This document shows, in pieces, positions 8,111 through 15,424 of a stretch of DNA of 31,291 nucleotides (positions are counted from its first letter, which is position 1; each line of letters begins with the position of its first letter). The notes under the pieces are model-generated. The model was given only the letters and a program-made list of their open reading frames with translations, had not been told where the DNA came from and did not search any database. Source of the stretch: SIG578 sp036311245 (GTDB lineage: Bacteria > Bacillota > Clostridia > Oscillospirales > Ruminococcaceae). The stretch lies in the NCBI GenBank assembly GCA_036311245.1, contig JAXJQH010000029.1, positions 1 to 31,291 on the forward strand, written 5' to 3'. The position numbers and the translations under genes are program-made.

Positions 8111-9241
8111 ATGGCAAACAGTATAAATTATACATATGAAAGCTTAAAGAGATTTTGCACAGATGCATTTCTCAAATTCGGTTTCAATAAGGAAGAAAGT
8201 GACATTATTGTTGATGTTCTTCTTACAAGTGACCTTTATGGAATAGAATCTCACGGTATGCAAAGACTTGTGCGTTATCATAAGGGCATAGAAAAGGGCC
8301 TCATTAAGCCTCAGGCAAAGCCTGAAGTTGTTTTTGAAACCCCTGTTTCTGCGGTTATTGAGGGTAATGACGGTATGGGTCAGCTTCTTGGTCACAAGGC
8401 AATGACCATCGCTATAGAAAAGGCTAAAAAGACAGGTATGGCAATAGTAACAGTGCGAAATTCCAATCACTATGGTATTGCAGGTTACTATGCAAAAATG
8501 GCTTGCAAAGAGGGGCTTATCGGTATGTCTATGACCAATTCCGAGGCCATTATGGTTCCTACCTTCGGCAGACTTGCAATGCTTGGTAGCAATCCTATTG
8601 CAATAGCAATGCCGGCAGAACCTTATGATTTCTTCTTTGATGCATCCACCACGGTTGTTACAAGAGGAAAACTTGAGATTTATAATAAGCTCAGCAAACC
8701 TCTGCCTGAGGGTTGGGCGCTTGATGCAAACGGTCATGGCAGCACCGATGCGGCAGATGTTCTAAAAAACATTGTTGCAAAAGCAGGCGGCGGAATAATG
8801 CCTCTTGGCGGCGAAACCGAACAGAGCGGCAGCCATAAGGGTTACGGTTACGGTATGCTTTGCGAGATTTTCACATCCATTCTTTCAATGGGACTCACCT
8901 CTAACCACACCCACATCGGCGGAAAGGGCGGCACCTGTCACGGATTTATCGCTATAAACCCTGCAGTGTTCGGTAATGCCGATGCTATAAAGGAACACCT
9001 TTCCACACTCCTTCGTGAGCTCAGGGAATCCCCCAAAGCTGAGGGTGCACAGCGTATCTACACCCACGGTGAAAAGGAAGTATTTGCATATAAGGACAGA
9101 CTCCAGAACGGTATTGATGTTAATATTAATACAGTTGCAGAAATGGTTGACCTTTGTAAATATCTTAATATGGATGTTAAGGAGTATCTTGGCGAGGAAG
9201 CCGAAAAACTCACCCTTAATAAAAGTTCATACGATATGTAA
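8111..9241 (+). CDS. Ldh2-family (malate/L-lactate/ureidoglycolate-type) NAD(P)-dependent dehydrogenase
   Basis: A 376-residue cytosolic oxidoreductase of the Ldh2 family, a fold unrelated to classical LDH/MDH, which oxidises 2-hydroxy acids with NAD(P). Family marks are SDLYGIESHGMQRLVRY (about 40-56), the catalytic-histidine segment NSNHYGIAGYY (His about 120), the cofactor-region motif LGSNPIAIAMP, and the C-terminal GGKGGTCHGF. The start has AAAGGAGAG upstream. It is a single-gene unit between two similar hairpins (7979-8010 and 9260-9300). Its codon use leans to GGT, CTT and CCT more than the flanking genes, which may reflect high expression or separate origin. The exact substrate (malate, lactate, sulfolactate, ureidoglycolate) cannot be told from sequence; a fumarase-type hydratase elsewhere in the window makes malate a reasonable guess. 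Confidence 0.9.
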   Translation: MANSINYTYESLKRFCTDAFLKFGFNKEESDIIVDVLLTSDLYGIESHGMQRLVRYHKGIEKGLIKPQAKPEVVFETPVSAVIEGNDGMGQLLGHKAMTIAIEKAKKTGMAIVTVRNSNHYGIAGYYAKMACKEGLIGMSMTNSEAIMVPTFGRLAMLGSNPIAIAMPAEPYDFFFDASTTVVTRGKLEIYNKLSKPLPEGWALDANGHGSTDAADVLKNIVAKAGGGIMPLGGETEQSGSHKGYGYGMLCEIFTSILSMGLTSNHTHIGGKGGTCHGFIAINPAVFGNADAIKEHLSTLLRELRESPKAEGAQRIYTHGEKEVFAYKDRLQNGIDVNINTVAEMVDLCKYLNMDVKEYLGEEAEKLTLNKSSYDM

Positions 9242-9259
9242 TTTCACATAATAACTAAA

Positions 9260-9300
9260 AAGCTAAAGCCGCCTCGGAACCCCCGAGGCGGCTTTAGCTT
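9260..9300 (+). terminator. 18-bp hairpin terminator after the Ldh2-family gene
   Basis: Perfect 18-bp stem (9260-9277 with 9283-9300) with a 5-base loop. Its central 12 bp, AAAGCCGCCTCG and complement, are identical to the uvrA terminator stem. The stem carries its own A-rich and T-rich arms and could act in either direction. Confidence 0.8.
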
Positions 9301-9317
9301 GTTATCTATCACTTTTG

Positions 9318-9587
9318 TCAATCAGAGAACCGTCCCCCGATTGCTGTCTTGGCTATTTTTCTCGCAATTATCCTGCAATCATCCAAAGTTTTTTCGAAAG
9401 TTGTAATGCCAAATTCATGTCCAAACAAATCATAAATGTAATTAGCGAGATCTTCAACATTCACAATAGTTCGAACCTTTTGTGATATCGAAAAACTGAT
9501 GTCATTATATTCATCGTCAGGACAATGCATAGCCAATAAATTAATGGGATCCCATTCGTCAATTATTTCTTTTACTTTATAAAACAC
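9318..9587 (-). CDS. Small DUF1871-like protein within an inverted-repeat unit
   Basis: An 89-residue soluble, acidic protein. Its N-terminus (KVKEIIDEWDPINLLAMHCP, then DDEYNDISFSI) and the later FGHEFGITTFEK resemble the DUF1871 (YugE-like) family as I remember it; that family is of unknown function, sometimes listed among immunity-like proteins. The start is GTG at 9587 with a strong GAGGTGA site 6 bases upstream. A TTGACA box at 9637-9642 (minus) lies inside the repeat-bounded unit, but the matching -10 is poor. The last seven sense codons, IGGRFSD, are read from the left inverted repeat (9321-9342), and the stop lies just outside it. So the natural C-terminus has probably been replaced by the repeat, or the gene is a passenger of the repeat unit. 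Family call moderate. Confidence 0.7.
   Translation of the reverse strand: MFYKVKEIIDEWDPINLLAMHCPDDEYNDISFSISQKVRTIVNVEDLANYIYDLFGHEFGITTFEKTLDDCRIIARKIAKTAIGGRFSD
9321..9342. repeat. Left arm of 22-bp inverted repeat
   Basis: Matches the reverse complement of 9656-9677 at 21 of 22 positions; the core read on minus is GGGGACGGTTCTCTGAT. It encodes the C-terminal residues of the DUF1871-like gene. Confidence 0.9.
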
Positions 9588-9655
9588 CTTTAATCACCTC
9601 AACCAAATAATTGTTTAACATATCCTTTGATTGTTTTGTCAAAAAACTTATTTGC

Positions 9656-9677
9656 AATCAGGGGACGGTTCTCTGAT
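9656..9677. repeat. Right arm of 22-bp inverted repeat
   Basis: Partner of 9321-9342, one mismatch. It ends three bases before the ygiQ-like stop codon (9681-9683), so the repeat sits directly at the 3' end of that gene. The two arms enclose a 357-bp unit containing only the DUF1871-like gene. Confidence 0.9.
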
Positions 9678-9680
9678 TTT

Positions 9681-11591
9681 TCATCCCCTTTTGAATTTCT
9701 TGCTGTGTGCCTTGCCGCTCTTTGGCGCGTTATGAGCCGCGTGTCTCCCCTTTGGAGAGCGGGGAGCTTTGGGAGCGGGTTTGTTTTGCGGCGGTCGGTC
9801 GTCTTTGACGAGGCAGTTTTTGCCGCTGCCGATAAGGTCATATCTGCCCGCCTTTTTGAGCGCCGAGAGAACGAGTGCGCGGTTTTCGGGGCGAAAATAC
9901 TGCAGCAGCGCACGCTGCTGCGCCTTTTCCTCTGGCGTGCGCGGGACATAGACGCTCTGCATTGTATAGGGGTCAAGCCCCGTGTAGAACATACAGGTCG
10001 AAACGGTTCCGGGGGTGGGGTAAAAATCCTGCACCTGCTCGGGATGAAGTCCCTCCCGCTTTAAAAAGCGGGCAAGCTCTATGGCATCATTTACGGTGCT
10101 GCCTGGGTGCGATGACATAAGATAGGGCACCAAAAACTGCTTTTTGCCCTTTATTTCGGTGAGCTCGTAAAAGCGCTTTTTAAATTTGTTGTAAACCTCA
10201 ATGGGCGGCTTGCCCATACACCGTAAAACATTCTGAGAGCAGTGCTCGGGCGCAACCTTTAGCTGCCCGCTGATGTGATGCTCAACAAGCTCGCTGAAAA
10301 ACTCCTCATTCTTGTCGGCAATAAGATAGTCAAACCGAATTCCCGAGCGGATAAATACCTTTTTAACCCTCGGAAGAGCGCGAAGTGAGCGCAGTAGCGC
10401 AAGATAATCTGAGTGCTCTACCTGCACCGCGGGGCAAAGGGCGGGCGCAAGACATTTTTTGCCCATGCACAGACCTCGTTTTAACTGCGCCTCGCAGGAT
10501 GGGGCGCGGAAATTTGCGGTAGGCCCGCCGACATCGTGAATGTACCCTTTAAAATCGGGCATATTTGTGATAGCCTTTGCCTCGTCTATTACAGACTGGT
10601 GACTGCGGCAGGTAACCTGCCTGCCCTGATGATAGGCAAGGGCGCAGAAATTGCAAGCGCCAAAGCAGCCGCGGTTGTGAATTATCGAAAACTTAACTTC
10701 TTCAATGCCCGGCACACCGCCCAGAGCCTCATATGAGGGGTGGTAGTCGCGCATAAAGGGAAGGCCGTAAACCTCGTCCATCTCTTTTGTGGTGAGAGGG
10801 GGCATAGGCGGATTTTGAATGACTATTTTATCGCCATGGCGCTGAATAACCGTCTTGCCTCGAACGGCATCGTGCTCGTCCTGCTGTATTCTCGTTGCCT
10901 TGGCATATGCCCTAAAGCCGCGCTCGCTCTTTTCGCTCACTGCCTCAAATGAGGGACATTCCCTGACGGGCGCGGGGGTGTAGTCGCGGGTTAAAACACT
11001 GTAGCAGGTGCCGCGGATATTGGTAAGAGAGGAAATCGGCTCGCCGCCACTAAGGCGGCTTGCTATCTCTACAATGTGTTTTTCTCCCATTCCGTACATA
11101 AGTAAATCTGCGCCTGAGTCGAGAAGAATAGAGGGGCGAACGCAGTCGTCCCAATAATCATAGTGAGCAAAACGGCGCAGAGAGGCTTCAATTCCGCCGA
11201 TTGCAATGGGGGTATCCCCGAAAAGGCGGCGCAGAGCCTTGCAGTAGACTATAACGGCTCGGTCAGGCCGCGCGCCCGCCTTGCCGCCTGCGGTGTAAGC
11301 ATCGTCACTGCGGCGCTTTTTGGCGGCGGTGTAATGCACCACCATAGAGTCAATGTTGCCGCTGTTTACTAAAAAAGCAAGTCTCGGAGTGCCGAAAACA
11401 AGATAATCCTTGTCGCTTCTCGGTTGCGAAATAATGCAGACCCGATAGCCTGCCTTTTCCAAAACGCGCGAGATAATAGCCGTGCCGAAAGAGGGGTGGT
11501 CCACATATGCGTCACCCGTGACAATTATAAAATCAGGCTTGTCCCACCCGCGTGAGAGCATCTCCGCTTTTGTGATTGGAAGAAAAGGCAT
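9681..11591 (-). CDS. YgiQ-family radical SAM protein
   Basis: A 636-residue protein of the UPF0313/YgiQ radical SAM family, whose reaction is unknown. The N-terminal part (FIIVTGDAYVDHPSFGTAII) resembles a B12-binding-like Rossmann region, followed by IAIGGIEASLRRFAHYDYWD. The radical SAM motif CxxxCxxC is at C309-x3-C313-x2-C316 (NRGCFGACNFCALAYHQG). The C-terminal HPGST and FYPTPGTVSTCMFYTG blocks are also family-typical. The tail beyond about 590 is Pro/Lys/Arg-rich and low complexity, as in many members. The ATG at 11591 has AAAGGAG upstream. It is transcribed alone from the promoter at 11622-11650. The inverted repeat right arm follows the stop by 3 bases, so no normal terminator is left there. 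Confidence 0.95.
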   Translation of the reverse strand: MPFLPITKAEMLSRGWDKPDFIIVTGDAYVDHPSFGTAIISRVLEKAGYRVCIISQPRSDKDYLVFGTPRLAFLVNSGNIDSMVVHYTAAKKRRSDDAYTAGGKAGARPDRAVIVYCKALRRLFGDTPIAIGGIEASLRRFAHYDYWDDCVRPSILLDSGADLLMYGMGEKHIVEIASRLSGGEPISSLTNIRGTCYSVLTRDYTPAPVRECPSFEAVSEKSERGFRAYAKATRIQQDEHDAVRGKTVIQRHGDKIVIQNPPMPPLTTKEMDEVYGLPFMRDYHPSYEALGGVPGIEEVKFSIIHNRGCFGACNFCALAYHQGRQVTCRSHQSVIDEAKAITNMPDFKGYIHDVGGPTANFRAPSCEAQLKRGLCMGKKCLAPALCPAVQVEHSDYLALLRSLRALPRVKKVFIRSGIRFDYLIADKNEEFFSELVEHHISGQLKVAPEHCSQNVLRCMGKPPIEVYNKFKKRFYELTEIKGKKQFLVPYLMSSHPGSTVNDAIELARFLKREGLHPEQVQDFYPTPGTVSTCMFYTGLDPYTMQSVYVPRTPEEKAQQRALLQYFRPENRALVLSALKKAGRYDLIGSGKNCLVKDDRPPQNKPAPKAPRSPKGRHAAHNAPKSGKAHSKKFKRG

Positions 11592-11621
11592 AATCCGCGC
11601 TCCTTTTTAGTTTCTTAACTT

Positions 11622-11650
11622 ACTATATCACATTTCCCTTGGAAATACAA
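11622..11650 (-). promoter_or_regulatory. Sigma-A-type promoter of the ygiQ-like gene
   Basis: Minus strand TTGTAT (11645-11650), 17-base spacer, TATAGT (11622-11627), about 30 bases upstream of the ATG at 11591. Confidence 0.72.
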
Positions 11651-11660
11651 TAAAAAATCG

Positions 11661-11684
11661 CTTGTCAGCTCTGCTCCTGACAAG
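11661..11684. other. Unassigned 8-bp hairpin in the ygiQ/fprA intergenic gap
   Basis: CTTGTCAG / CTGACAAG separated by 8 bases, located upstream of both flanking promoters rather than downstream of a gene. Farther on (11727-11743) CCCCTATAGTGCAGGGG forms another dyad of the kind seen in MerR-type operators. No gene is visible between 11592 and 11848. Confidence 0.5.
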
Positions 11685-11785
11685 GATATAATTAAAATGT
11701 TTTTCTTTTTTGCATAGAGTAAAGAGCCCCTATAGTGCAGGGGGTAAAGCCGTGTAAAAATGAGCAAAATTTGCATAATTTGGAG

Positions 11786-11814
11786 TTGAAAAAACAATAA
11801 TTTATTAGTATAAT
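11786..11814 (+). promoter_or_regulatory. Sigma-A-type promoter of fprA-rubredoxin
   Basis: TTGAAA (11786-11791), 17-base spacer, TATAAT (11809-11814), 35 bases before the ATG at 11849. Confidence 0.78.
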
Positions 11815-11848
11815 GATATCACAATCTTTTTTTGAAAGGAAAAACAGC

Positions 11849-13006
11849 ATGTTTATTTCAAATGACATTAAATATATCGGGGTTAACGACCATAAAATAG
11901 ACCTGTTTGAGGGGCAGTACACGGTCCCCAACGGAATGGCTTACAATTCCTATGCCATAATTGATGAGAAAATCGCAATTATGGATAGCGTCGATGCTAA
12001 GTTTGCTGATGAGTGGCTTGCAAATATCAAAAATACCCTTAAAGACAGAGAGCCTGATTACCTTGTTGTTCAGCATATGGAGCCCGACCACTCGGCAAAC
12101 ATCGTGCACTTTACAGAGTGCTACCCCGAGGCAAAAATTGTTTCCTCCAAGAGCGCTTTTGTAATGATGAAGAACTTTTTCGGCACAGATTTCGCTGATA
12201 AGCAGATAGTAGTCGGCGAGGGGGACACCCTTTCTTTGGGAAAACACACCCTTACCTTTATTACCGCCCCTATGGTGCACTGGCCTGAGGTTATCGTTAC
12301 CTATGACAGCGCCGACAAGGTGCTGTTTTCGGCGGACGGATTTGGAAAATTCGGCGCTCTCGATGTAGAGGAGGACTGGGCTTGCGAGGCAAGGAGATAT
12401 TATATCGGCATCGTGGGAAAATACGGCGCGCAGGTTTCAGCGCTGCTAAAAAAAGCCGCTGCACTTGATATTAAAACTATCTGCCCGCTGCACGGCCCTG
12501 TGCTTTCTGAAAACTTGGAGTATTACTTAAATCTTTATAATATCTGGTCAAGCTACGGTGTAGAGAGCGAGGGAGTAGTAATTGCATACACCTCGGTTTA
12601 CGGTAACACTAAAAAGGCGGTAGAGCAGCTTGCAAAGAATTTAGAGGAGAAAGGCTGCCCAAAGGTAGTAGTTAATGACCTTGCAAGATGCGATATGGCA
12701 GAGGCTATAGAGGATGCTTTCAGATATGGAAAGCTTGTTCTTGCAACCACCACCTATAACGGCGAAATTTTCCCCTTTATGCATCAGTTTATTGTAGGAC
12801 TTACCGAGCGTGGATATAAGAACAGAACGGTTGCCTTTATTGAAAACGGAAGCTGGGCACCCACCGCCGCAAAGGTTATGCGTACTATGCTTGAAAAGAG
12901 CAAAAATATCACCTTTGCAGAAAATACGGTGAAGATAATATCCGCGCTTAGCGAGCAAAGCTCTCAGCAGCTTGAGGCGCTTGCGAATGAGCTTTGCAAA
13001 GAATAG
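11849..13006 (+). CDS. fprA: FprA-type flavodiiron protein (A-type flavoprotein)
   Basis: Flavodiiron proteins reduce O2 to water and/or NO to N2O with electrons from rubredoxin, protecting anaerobes. The 385 residues form a metallo-beta-lactamase-like diiron domain then a flavodoxin domain. All expected iron ligands are visible: H76-M-E78-P-D80-H81 (HMEPDH), H144 (MVHWPEV), D163 (FSADGFGKFGA) and H215 (CPLHGPV). The FMN-binding loop YTSVYGNTKKA begins near 247. The ATG at 11849 has GAAAGGA upstream; the in-frame ATG at 11813 overlaps the -10 box, so it is not the start. The rubredoxin gene follows after 51 bp, presumably supplying electrons. O2 versus NO preference is not readable from the sequence. 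Confidence 0.97.
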   Translation: MFISNDIKYIGVNDHKIDLFEGQYTVPNGMAYNSYAIIDEKIAIMDSVDAKFADEWLANIKNTLKDREPDYLVVQHMEPDHSANIVHFTECYPEAKIVSSKSAFVMMKNFFGTDFADKQIVVGEGDTLSLGKHTLTFITAPMVHWPEVIVTYDSADKVLFSADGFGKFGALDVEEDWACEARRYYIGIVGKYGAQVSALLKKAAALDIKTICPLHGPVLSENLEYYLNLYNIWSSYGVESEGVVIAYTSVYGNTKKAVEQLAKNLEEKGCPKVVVNDLARCDMAEAIEDAFRYGKLVLATTTYNGEIFPFMHQFIVGLTERGYKNRTVAFIENGSWAPTAAKVMRTMLEKSKNITFAENTVKIISALSEQSSQQLEALANELCKE

Positions 13007-13057
13007 AATGAACACAAGAATACTGACATAAAGATATAAAACGGAGGTGAAAACAGT

Positions 13058-13219
13058 ATGAAAAAGTATGTTTGCGATATGTGCGGCTGGGTTTACGATG
13101 AGGCTGTCGGTTGCGAGGAAAGCGGAATCGCTGCAGGAACAAAATTTGAGGACCTTCCCGAGGATTTTGTCTGCCCCCTTTGCGGCGTAGGAAAAGAAAA
13201 CTTCAGTGAGGAAGAATAG
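13058..13219 (+). CDS. Rubredoxin
   Basis: A 53-residue one-iron electron carrier: MKKYVCDMCGWVYDEAVG at the start, with iron ligands C6, C9 (CDMCG) and C39, C42 (CPLCGVGKENF). The conserved DLPEDFVCPLCG segment is intact. Ribosome site GGAGGTGA is 7 bases before the ATG. It lies 51 bp after fprA on the same strand with a shared terminator at 13234, so it is almost certainly the electron donor for the flavodiiron protein. Confidence 0.97.
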   Translation: MKKYVCDMCGWVYDEAVGCEESGIAAGTKFEDLPEDFVCPLCGVGKENFSEEE

Positions 13220-13233
13220 CAAAGCAAATAAGA

Positions 13234-13285
13234 AACTCCCTCAAGGCGCACTCCGTAAGCAGGTGCTCCTCGAGGGAGTTTTTTA
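13234..13285. terminator. Terminator after rubredoxin, probably bidirectional
   Basis: AACTCCCTC (13234-13242) pairs with GAGGGAGTT (13272-13280), with an inner GCAC/GTGC pairing, then a T-run. On the minus strand the hairpin is followed by TTTCTTATTT and can also end the acetyltransferase transcript. Confidence 0.8.
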
Positions 13286-13317
13286 GTTAATAGCAAATAT
13301 CGGTGTCTGCATTTTGA

Positions 13318-13410
13318 CCGATATACCTCCAGACCAAGCAGGCTTGTATAGCGGTAGAAAAACCAAATCCGCAGTATGCTGCGCTTTTGCAGGAGCAGCT
13401 TGGCGGCTAA
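13318..13410 (+). pseudogene. Possible 30-codon gene remnant
   Basis: In the 130-bp gap between the terminator and the acetyltransferase gene, a plus-strand frame directly after a TGA reads PIYLQTKQACIAVEKP, NPQYAALLQEQLGG and then TAA. Composition and codons look like protein sequence rather than noise, and it resembles the C-terminal end of some protein, but there is no start codon or ribosome site. I do not recognise the family. It could be chance. Confidence 0.25.
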
Positions 13411-13415
13411 TTGTG

Positions 13416-14141
13416 TTATTTTCCTTTAGAAAACAGGACTTTAATGCAAGAGAGAAAGTCTTTTTGCTTTTCTGATGCCTCTTTTTCCACCTGAATTTCG
13501 GCGGGCGGTCGCATTTCTGCTATCAGCTCCTCAAGCTCGGTAAAAAAGCGGCAGAGGTGATACCCGTCACAAACGGCGTGGTGTACGCTAATAGTTACAG
13601 GCATCAGGGTTTTATCGCCTTGCTTCTGGTATTTACCCCATGTTATAATAGGCGCCAAAAATTTGCCTGAGCCAAAGGTGTGAATGTCAAAATGGGTGTA
13701 TCTTATCCAAGGCAGGCAGGATACATCAAAGAAATTCTCGGGCATACCTTCTACAAAAGCACGCTCCCCTTTATATTTCTCGATATCCTCTAAAGCCCGC
13801 GCGTGAAAGTCCGCAAGGTCATCGCTATACTCGGTTACAAATTTTACAAAATTTTCGTCCTCTTTATGAAAATCGGTGTAAGAGGGGGAAAGAAAATCCC
13901 ATTTAATAAGATTTCCCTCGCTGTCGAGGCGGTATTTAAATTCATCGTGGGCGTTGATAATTTTAGACACAGCCCAAATCATTGCAGGATAAAATTTCAA
14001 ACCATTTTGCTTTGTGTATTCAAGTAGCGGCGCAACATCAATATCGCAGGTAAGGCTCATAACAACACGGTTGTTGTTAATGTAATGCGAAAACAGCTCG
14101 CCGCGCTCCCACCCGCTTATATCAATTTTTGTGTAGCTCAT
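13416..14141 (-). CDS. CatA-like O-acetyltransferase (chloramphenicol acetyltransferase family)
   Basis: A 241-residue acetyl-CoA-dependent acetyltransferase of the trimeric CAT family. Family marks are the N-terminus YTKIDISGWERGELFSHY, the motif LPWIRYTHFDIH, and the active-site motif HHAVCDGYH (H187-H188, D192-G193). Length agrees with CatA proteins (about 215-245 residues). The start at ATG 14141 has an AAAGAG site; an in-frame TTG 18 bases earlier is less likely. It follows the zinc-ribbon membrane gene by 27 bp with no promoter between them, so the two share a transcript. Chromosomal CAT-like proteins are common in gut Clostridia, and the true acceptor need not be chloramphenicol; resistance is unproven. 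Confidence 0.9.
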   Translation of the reverse strand: MSYTKIDISGWERGELFSHYINNNRVVMSLTCDIDVAPLLEYTKQNGLKFYPAMIWAVSKIINAHDEFKYRLDSEGNLIKWDFLSPSYTDFHKEDENFVKFVTEYSDDLADFHARALEDIEKYKGERAFVEGMPENFFDVSCLPWIRYTHFDIHTFGSGKFLAPIITWGKYQKQGDKTLMPVTISVHHAVCDGYHLCRFFTELEELIAEMRPPAEIQVEKEASEKQKDFLSCIKVLFSKGK

Positions 14142-14168
14142 ACACTCTTTCTCCCACAATTCAAACTT

Positions 14169-14963
14169 TTATTCTGAAAAGGTGAAGTATTTTCCGATAA
14201 GAACATAGCACAGAATTTCTGCTACGGCGGTACAGCCGCTTGAAGCTGCGCCGATTATGTTTGCCGACATAAGAGCGGATGCGGCGGAAATTGCGCCAAA
14301 TATACCGAAAACAAGCAGCCAGTTTTTTGCTGCTGCAGCCTTTTCGATATTAAGGGTGCACTGCTCTAAGCTCTTATATACAGACTTGGTAAAGCGGTGG
14401 ATTTTACCTAAAGCAAATATGTTAAAAAGCACGCCTGCTACCGCAACAAGAGCAAGAATAACAAAAACAATCCATCCCGAAAAGGATAAAATCATATTTA
14501 TAATGGTCTGAGTAGCGGTGTCAAACGAGCCGAGCTCATTCATTAGTGCGCCGTAAACCTCTGCATTTCCTGCAAGAACACCGAAAAGCAAGGCAACTAA
14601 TAGCCCGCAAACAAAAACAATGCCGCAAGCAACATAGGTTATCACATAATTTGCATAAACCGTTCCGCTCAGACCGCGGATATGTTTGGGGTCGGCTATG
14701 TTCTTGTTTGCCTGCGCATATGTAAGCCACAAAAATACAGTGAACAGAATGTTGAGAACGGGAATTCCTCCGCCCGCAAACGACAGTACGGTGGTGATGC
14801 TCATAAGAATACAGATAACAAGGAAAAACTTATCCTTTAAGGCGGCAAGAATAACATTTTCCGCAGGATTTACGATTTGCGCCTCCTGCACAGCTACCGA
14901 AGAGCAGTTTGGGCACACGGCAAAATTTTCCTGACTTTCAAAACCGCAATTTACACATTTCAT
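14169..14963 (-). CDS. Zinc-ribbon integral membrane protein, function unknown
   Basis: A 264-residue protein with an N-terminal zinc ribbon (CVNCGFESQENFAVCPNC, C3-x2-C6 and C17-x2-C20) followed by about five to six hydrophobic segments, roughly residues 47-66, 68-86, 103-130, 156-190 and 215-260. No catalytic motif is visible and I do not recognise a named family beyond the general zinc-ribbon/membrane class. The ATG at 14963 is preceded by GGAGGGAT. It is the first gene of a two-gene unit with the CatA-like gene, driven by the promoter at 15008-15036. Confidence 0.85.
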   Translation of the reverse strand: MKCVNCGFESQENFAVCPNCSSVAVQEAQIVNPAENVILAALKDKFFLVICILMSITTVLSFAGGGIPVLNILFTVFLWLTYAQANKNIADPKHIRGLSGTVYANYVITYVACGIVFVCGLLVALLFGVLAGNAEVYGALMNELGSFDTATQTIINMILSFSGWIVFVILALVAVAGVLFNIFALGKIHRFTKSVYKSLEQCTLNIEKAAAAKNWLLVFGIFGAISAASALMSANIIGAASSGCTAVAEILCYVLIGKYFTFSE

Positions 14964-15007
14964 TCTTTATCCCTCCTAAAAATCTGCCAGTTTTTGGCTT
15001 TAATAAA

Positions 15008-15036
15008 AGTATATCATTTTTTACACAGAAATACAA
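15008..15036 (-). promoter_or_regulatory. Sigma-A-type promoter of the zinc-ribbon/CatA-like unit
   Basis: Minus strand TTGTAT (15031-15036), 17-base spacer, TATACT (15008-15013), 45 bases before the ATG at 14963. Confidence 0.72.
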
Positions 15037-15424
15037 CAATTTTATTTATCAAAGGGCTATCGGGTCAAAAAAAGGACAGACTTGCGTCTTGCCGGACATA
15101 CTGCATTTTTTCCGCAAGCGCCTTTTGCATAAGGCACAGCACGCAGGCGAGAGGAAATTTCAATATCCATAGGTTTCCCGTTGCTTTTATATTTTTTATA
15201 TTACAATCCTTTTAATATGCGAAAAAACAAAACACATTAAAAAGATTGCTTTTTTAATACATGTGTTATACAATTACATTATATCGTTACTATATCTTTT
15301 ACACATTATGCCGTAAAGGAAAACACAAGCATAAATATTTTCAAAGAGCGCATAACAAATAAGCCGCAAGAGAACTTGCTGATAAAATTCACAATATCCC
15401 CCGATGGTATATAAGGAGAAGCAA
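15037..15424. other. Gene-free gap before the fumarase operon
   Basis: No convincing gene. The stretch 15060-15180 is more GC-rich than its AT-rich surroundings and contains dyads (CTTGCG near 15084 with CGCAAG near 15113; GCCTT with AAGGC around 15121-15136). A minus-strand 37-codon frame there (MDIEISSRLRAVPYAKGACG...) has no ribosome site. The rest is AT-rich leader. Confidence 0.5.
15246..15274 (+). promoter_or_regulatory. Candidate promoter of the fumarase-type operon
   Basis: TTGCTT (15246-15251), 17-base spacer, TACAAT (15269-15274). This would give a leader of about 145 bases before the ATG at 15425. The match is moderate and other AT-rich boxes lie nearby. Confidence 0.4.

Noticed and set aside
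11720..11760. Possible tRNA (GAGCCCCTATAGTGCAGGGG)
   Set aside because: No acceptor stem, T arm or anticodon arm can be built; only a single 5-bp dyad.
13416..14141. Confirmed chloramphenicol-resistance determinant
   Set aside because: Fold and HHAVCDG motif are clear, but there is no mobile context, and CAT-like enzymes with other acceptors are common; left as family-level.
15398..15408. TATATA just before the fumarase start as -10 box
   Set aside because: It overlaps the AAGGAG ribosome site, so a transcript from it would lack that site.
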